Source: UBA6168 sp964643005 (GTDB lineage Bacteria; Bacteroidota; Bacteroidia; Chitinophagales; Saprospiraceae). From it: a stretch of 8,163 bases of DNA. Below are positions 6,008 to 8,163 of the stretch, piece by piece; the stretch's first letter is position 1, and each line of letters opens with the position of its first letter. The notes under the pieces are model-generated. The model was given only the letters and a program-made list of their open reading frames with translations, had not been told where the DNA came from and did no database searches. Location: NCBI GenBank assembly GCA_964643005.1, contig CAZXQI010000144.1:1-8163 (forward strand). Direction: 5' to 3'. Position numbers and translations under genes: made by a program.

Positions 6008-6265
6008 CTACCATGCTCGCTCGCCGNNNNNNNNNNNNNNNNNNNNNNNNNNNNNNNNNNNNNNNNNNNNNNNNNNNNNNNNNNNNNNNNNNNNNNNNNN
6101 NNNNNNNNNNNNNNNNNNNNNNNNNNCGGGTTACTACCATGCTCGCTCGCCGGCCTGGCTAATGCCGACGGGTTACTACCATGCTCGCTCGCCGGCCTGG
6201 CTAATGCTGACGGGTTACTACCATGCTCGCTCGCCGGCCTGGCTAATGCCGACGGGTTACTACCA
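5984..6265 (+). repeat. 42-base tandem REP array, interrupted by an assembly gap
   Basis: Units begin with ggcctgg at 5984, 6152, 6194 and 6236, and a partial unit in phase with 6110 follows the gap. Each unit holds the REP core ctggctaatgccgacggg followed by ttactaccatgctcgctcgcc. Across unit junctions the hairpin is GCTCGCCGGC-N9-GCCGACGGGT, with one C-A mismatch and two wobbles. Units are identical except for one C-to-T change in the unit at 6194 (ctaatgctgacggg). The last unit keeps identity to 6265 and then leaves the repeat. Because 42 is a multiple of three, several frames stay open across the array; these are not genes. There are no variable spacers, so it is not a CRISPR array. Confidence 0.95.
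6027..6126. other. assembly gap of 100 Ns inside the tandem array
   Basis: Exactly 100 undetermined bases lie within the 42-base array. A run of 100 is the usual placeholder for a gap of unknown size, so the true copy number is unknown. The units on either side happen to be in register across the stated length (5984 + 3 x 42 = 6110). Confidence 0.97.
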
Positions 6266-6287
6266 AGACATAGCCGCATTTCGCGCA

Positions 6288-6324
6288 CTCGCCGGCCAAG
6301 ATGCGGAGAGGGAGGGATTCGAAC
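6288..6324 (-). repeat. duplicated 3' end of tRNA-Ser (direct repeat, copy 1)
   Basis: These 37 bases are identical to 6361-6397. They contain the last 21 bases of the tRNA-Ser gene (6304-6324: discriminator base, 3' acceptor strand and 3' half of the T arm into the T loop), plus 16 bases from downstream of the tRNA, ctcgccggccaagatg. The rest of the tRNA is absent here, so this is a fragment and not a second tRNA. The sequence between the copies (6325-6360, 36 bases) has no recognisable content. Confidence 0.9.
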
Positions 6325-6360
6325 GGTGTCATTATGCCAACACACGGCGGAGATATTTTG

Positions 6361-6397
6361 CTCGCCGGCCAAGATGCGGAGAGGGAGGGATTCGAAC
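6361..6397 (-). repeat. duplicated 3' end of tRNA-Ser (direct repeat, copy 2, within the intact tRNA)
   Basis: This second copy of the 37-base direct repeat overlaps the 3' end of the intact tRNA gene (6377-6397) and its 16-base downstream flank. The flank includes gccggccaag, which resembles the ends of the REP units upstream of RAYT (cccggccaag). The arrangement resembles attachment-site duplication at a tRNA 3' end, but the 36-base interval is too short for an integrated element, and a local duplication explains it equally well. Confidence 0.9.
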
Positions 6398-6461
6398 CCC
6401 CGGTACCTTTCGGTACAACGGTTTTCAAGACCGCCGCATTAAACCACTCTGCCACCTCTCC
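6377..6461 (-). tRNA. tRNA-Ser (anticodon UGA)
   Basis: An 85-base tRNA with all arms visible on the minus strand. The acceptor GGAGAGG pairs perfectly with CCTCTCC and is followed by discriminator G73 (base 6377). The D stem is GCA/TGC. The anticodon stem GCGGT/ACCGT encloses the loop CTTGAAA with anticodon TGA (6427-6425). A long class II variable arm, GTACC-GAAA-GGTAC, is typical of tRNA-Ser, and the T arm is GGGGG-TTCGAAT-CCCTC. The UGA anticodon reads UCA and other UCN codons. CCA is not encoded (CAT follows the discriminator), so it must be added enzymatically. A TAnnTTTG promoter box lies 43 bases upstream. No T-run terminator is visible downstream. Confidence 0.97.
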
Positions 6462-6504
6462 TTTAATTATTATTCAAAACTCTCAACTTTTCTGAAAGCG
6501 GCTG

Positions 6505-6512
6505 CAAAGGTA
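6505..6512 (-). promoter_or_regulatory. -7 promoter box (TAnnTTTG) for tRNA-Ser
   Basis: On the minus strand the sequence reads TACCTTTG followed by CAGCCGC, an exact match to the Bacteroidota -7 consensus TAnnTTTG with the GC-rich follow-on often seen at strong promoters. A T-rich stretch with TTTTC ends 18 bases upstream, near the expected -33 position. The box lies 43 bases before the tRNA's first base. Confidence 0.6.
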
Positions 6513-6701
6513 AAATCCTTTGTGAAAAAAGAAAATATGCCGGGGATAGATTGAAAAAATGTTAGACTGTCCTGCAAAAAATACCGTAGGCGATTTTACA
6601 TCAGGAACTACGGCGAGGCTGAAAGGGAAAGCACTACTTTGTTCTTACTCTGTCATCCTACTTTGTCCTGCCCTAATCTTTGACTTCATGCGGATACCAG
6701 C
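6513..6701. other. short gene-free stretch between the PD40 gene and tRNA-Ser
   Basis: No supported coding sequence. A 67-codon plus-strand frame starting at 6559 overlaps the 3' end of the PD40 gene in the opposite direction and has no recognisable features. Three copies of tactttgt-like sequence (6635-6642, 6646-6653, 6659-6666) form a small irregular repeat. No terminator hairpin for the PD40 gene was found. Confidence 0.5.
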
Positions 6702-8163
6702 TCATTTAAATCCATTGCTCTCCTGCTCAGGAATTGATTCCTTTTGCATGGGGATCAAATAAACCTTCTTTTCAGGCAGGGAGTGGAAATTAAACCGCTG
6801 GGACTTTATTTCGTCGAACAGGGGGTAGTAATTGGGTTTACTGATAATTAGCCTAAAAGACTTTCCTGCGCTGATGGGTATTTGTGCGCTATTGGTACGC
6901 AGGCCAACGATGGTGGTGTCTATCCTGCCGGTTTCAACGTCCATCAGTTCAATATTGCAACCCTTCAATTCAATACTATCTACGGCATTGAACACCGAAA
7001 TTGGCAGAGAGGAAAAAGACTTTACCTCGTACAGGTCAAAGTTTTGACAGGAGGCGGCTGGATCGGGACAAGCGGAGGTCGGGCGGTTGGAGGAGAGATA
7101 AGCTTTGTGCGAACTCTGGTGAAGGTAGAAGTATAGGTCGTCGAAAGTAGAATTGACTTCCTTGAGATTCTTCGGCGTTGTCCAGGTATTAGCGACAGCC
7201 TTTTCAGTAACATAAACATCAAATCCACCCAGGCCTTCCTCACGATTAGAACTAAAATAGAGACTTTTTTCCTGTGGGTGAAAGAAAGGGGTCACGTCGT
7301 CGTCGGGGCTGTTGCAGTCGAGGTTAATCGGTTCTCCAAAGCTGCCATCCCGGCGGACCTCCGTAGCCCAGATGTCCATTTTCCCCCTGCCCCCTGGACG
7401 GTCAGAAACGAAATACAAAATCTCCTGATTGGACAGGATGTCAAAGCCGATATTGGGCTGGGTTGCTGTAAAGCCTGACAGGTTAATATGCTTTGGCAGG
7501 GCTATAGGATGGCTCCAGGCGCCATCGTAAGTTCGATCCCGATACCAGATTTGGCATTGCTCCTGTTTGGTATAATCGGAGTCTTTACAAATGGAATAAT
7601 AGATGCGATCCGCCTTAGGCGTGAGCGCCGGATTTCCTACCTGCAAGCTGATTTGCTTTGGATTCTCAACAAAAGGCCTGGGGGGCTCACCCCGCACAAC
7701 GGTAAAAATCCGATTGACAGGTTTTTGGCTGCCTTCCAACATAATAGCTCTGGTGAAATACAATTTATCGGCATATCGCTGCAGGGCTATTTCATTTTTA
7801 GGAGTGTTCACATTTTCCTCCAGCGCTCTTATGTTTATCTTTTGCACATCCTCTACCTGAACCAGCTCTGGAGCTGGTTCCTCCTTTTTTTGGCACTGTT
7901 CAATTTTTTCCTTAATTGTTTTGGAAAAAAGGTCTTCCGAATTGAGATTATTTTGTTGGAAGGCTTCGTATAAACGCTTTGCCTCTACGCACTTATCCTG
8001 CATAATGCTCATCTCAGCCAAACGAAGATTAGTAGCGGTATAAAGACCAGTTCTGTTCAATTCAGGGATTCTGGAAAAGTAAATTTCAGCAAGGTCGAAG
8101 CGCCCTGTCTGGAATGCCGACTGACCCGCCATGAACAATGCGTCTATCCTTGAATTATCAATG
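6702..8163 (-). CDS. TPR and PD40 beta-propeller protein, 5'-partial
   Basis: The minus-strand frame is open to the window edge, so the true start lies outside; the residue encoded at 8138-8136 is TTG (Leu), not a start. Numbering from that residue, a TPR-like helical segment (about 1-60, with GQSAFQTGRFDLAEIYF) is followed by a charged linker (about 70-115). Next come PD40/WD40-like repeats: GNPALTPKADRIYY (168-181), LYFVSDRPGGRGKMDIW (241-257), LYFSSNREEGLGGFDVY (293-309) and AYLSSNRP (346-353) with NFDLYEV. A beta-rich domain (about 375-465) resembles the carboxypeptidase regulatory-like or CNA-B-like folds. In Bacteroidota, TPR-PD40 proteins usually continue into an OmpA peptidoglycan-binding domain; this one stops at TGA (6704-6702) without it. 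It is probably exported, but the signal peptide is not visible. The exact role is unknown. Confidence 0.85.
   Translation of the reverse strand, partial: IDNSRIDALFMAGQSAFQTGRFDLAEIYFSRIPELNRTGLYTATNLRLAEMSIMQDKCVEAKRLYEAFQQNNLNSEDLFSKTIKEKIEQCQKKEEPAPELVQVEDVQKINIRALEENVNTPKNEIALQRYADKLYFTRAIMLEGSQKPVNRIFTVVRGEPPRPFVENPKQISLQVGNPALTPKADRIYYSICKDSDYTKQEQCQIWYRDRTYDGAWSHPIALPKHINLSGFTATQPNIGFDILSNQEILYFVSDRPGGRGKMDIWATEVRRDGSFGEPINLDCNSPDDDVTPFFHPQEKSLYFSSNREEGLGGFDVYVTEKAVANTWTTPKNLKEVNSTFDDLYFYLHQSSHKAYLSSNRPTSACPDPAASCQNFDLYEVKSFSSLPISVFNAVDSIELKGCNIELMDVETGRIDTTIVGLRTNSAQIPISAGKSFRLIISKPNYYPLFDEIKSQRFNFHSLPEKKVYLIPMQKESIPEQESNGFK

Noticed and set aside
5984..6265. CRISPR array
   Set aside because: The 42-base units are contiguous and essentially identical with no variable spacers, and no cas genes are present. 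It is a tandem REP array.
6288..6376. Second tRNA-Ser gene or full tRNA pseudogene
   Set aside because: Only the last 21 bases of the tRNA are duplicated; no D arm, anticodon arm or variable arm sequence is found beside it.
5851..6554. Repeat-rich proteins encoded by the array (14-residue periodic frames on both strands)
   Set aside because: They arise because the unit is 42 bases, a multiple of three, so three of six frames stay open. They run through Ns and into the tRNA, and have no start context or homology.
6559..6762. Small plus-strand gene of 67 codons
   Set aside because: It overlaps the PD40 gene end to end on the opposite strand, has no ribosome-binding or promoter context beyond AT-richness, and no recognisable protein features.

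Overview
The window looks like a piece of a Bacteroidota chromosome, probably near Saprospiria, though that rank is only inferred. The evidence is: promoter-like TAnnTTTG boxes ahead of argS and the tRNA; A-rich start regions with little or no Shine-Dalgarno sequence; a PD40/TPR envelope protein of the kind common in this phylum; a tRNA gene without encoded CCA; and a transposase of the Bacteroidota RAYT (REP-associated tyrosine transposase) type.

Left part (1-4846): a PPP-type metallophosphoesterase on the minus strand (103-810) is divergent from argS (883-2727, arginyl-tRNA synthetase). A 433-base gene-free stretch with degraded short repeats and a strong intrinsic terminator follows. Then comes glnS (3161-4846, glutaminyl-tRNA synthetase). 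The two synthetase genes point the same way but are separated by the terminator, so they are probably independent transcription units.

Middle part (4847-6376) is the accessory region and the most interesting part. A RAYT gene (5131-5946) sits between arrays of a GC-rich REP-like hairpin with the core ctggctaatgccgacggg. Upstream are two identical 60-base copies (62-base period) plus a fragment. Downstream is a 42-base tandem array interrupted by 100 Ns. A 60-base direct repeat starts right after the glnS stop codon and again one base after the RAYT stop codon. The same REP core, with its neighbouring modules in the same order, also lies in frame inside the RAYT coding sequence, where it encodes part of a Pro/Ser/Asp-rich insertion between the HxH motif and the C-terminal part of the catalytic domain. 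This reads as a transposase and its REP family that have spread together, with the REP invading its own transposase gene.

Right part (6288-8163): a minus-strand tRNA-Ser(UGA) (6377-6461) has its 3' end plus 16 downstream bases duplicated 73 bases away as a perfect 37-base direct repeat, touching the edge of the REP region. It has a good promoter box at 6505-6512. The window ends in a 5'-partial minus-strand gene for a TPR + PD40 beta-propeller protein that lacks the usual C-terminal OmpA domain.

The housekeeping genes (argS, glnS, tRNA-Ser) all serve translation, but I see no sign that they are co-regulated. The REP/RAYT block appears to have settled in the glnS-tRNA gap without damaging either neighbour.
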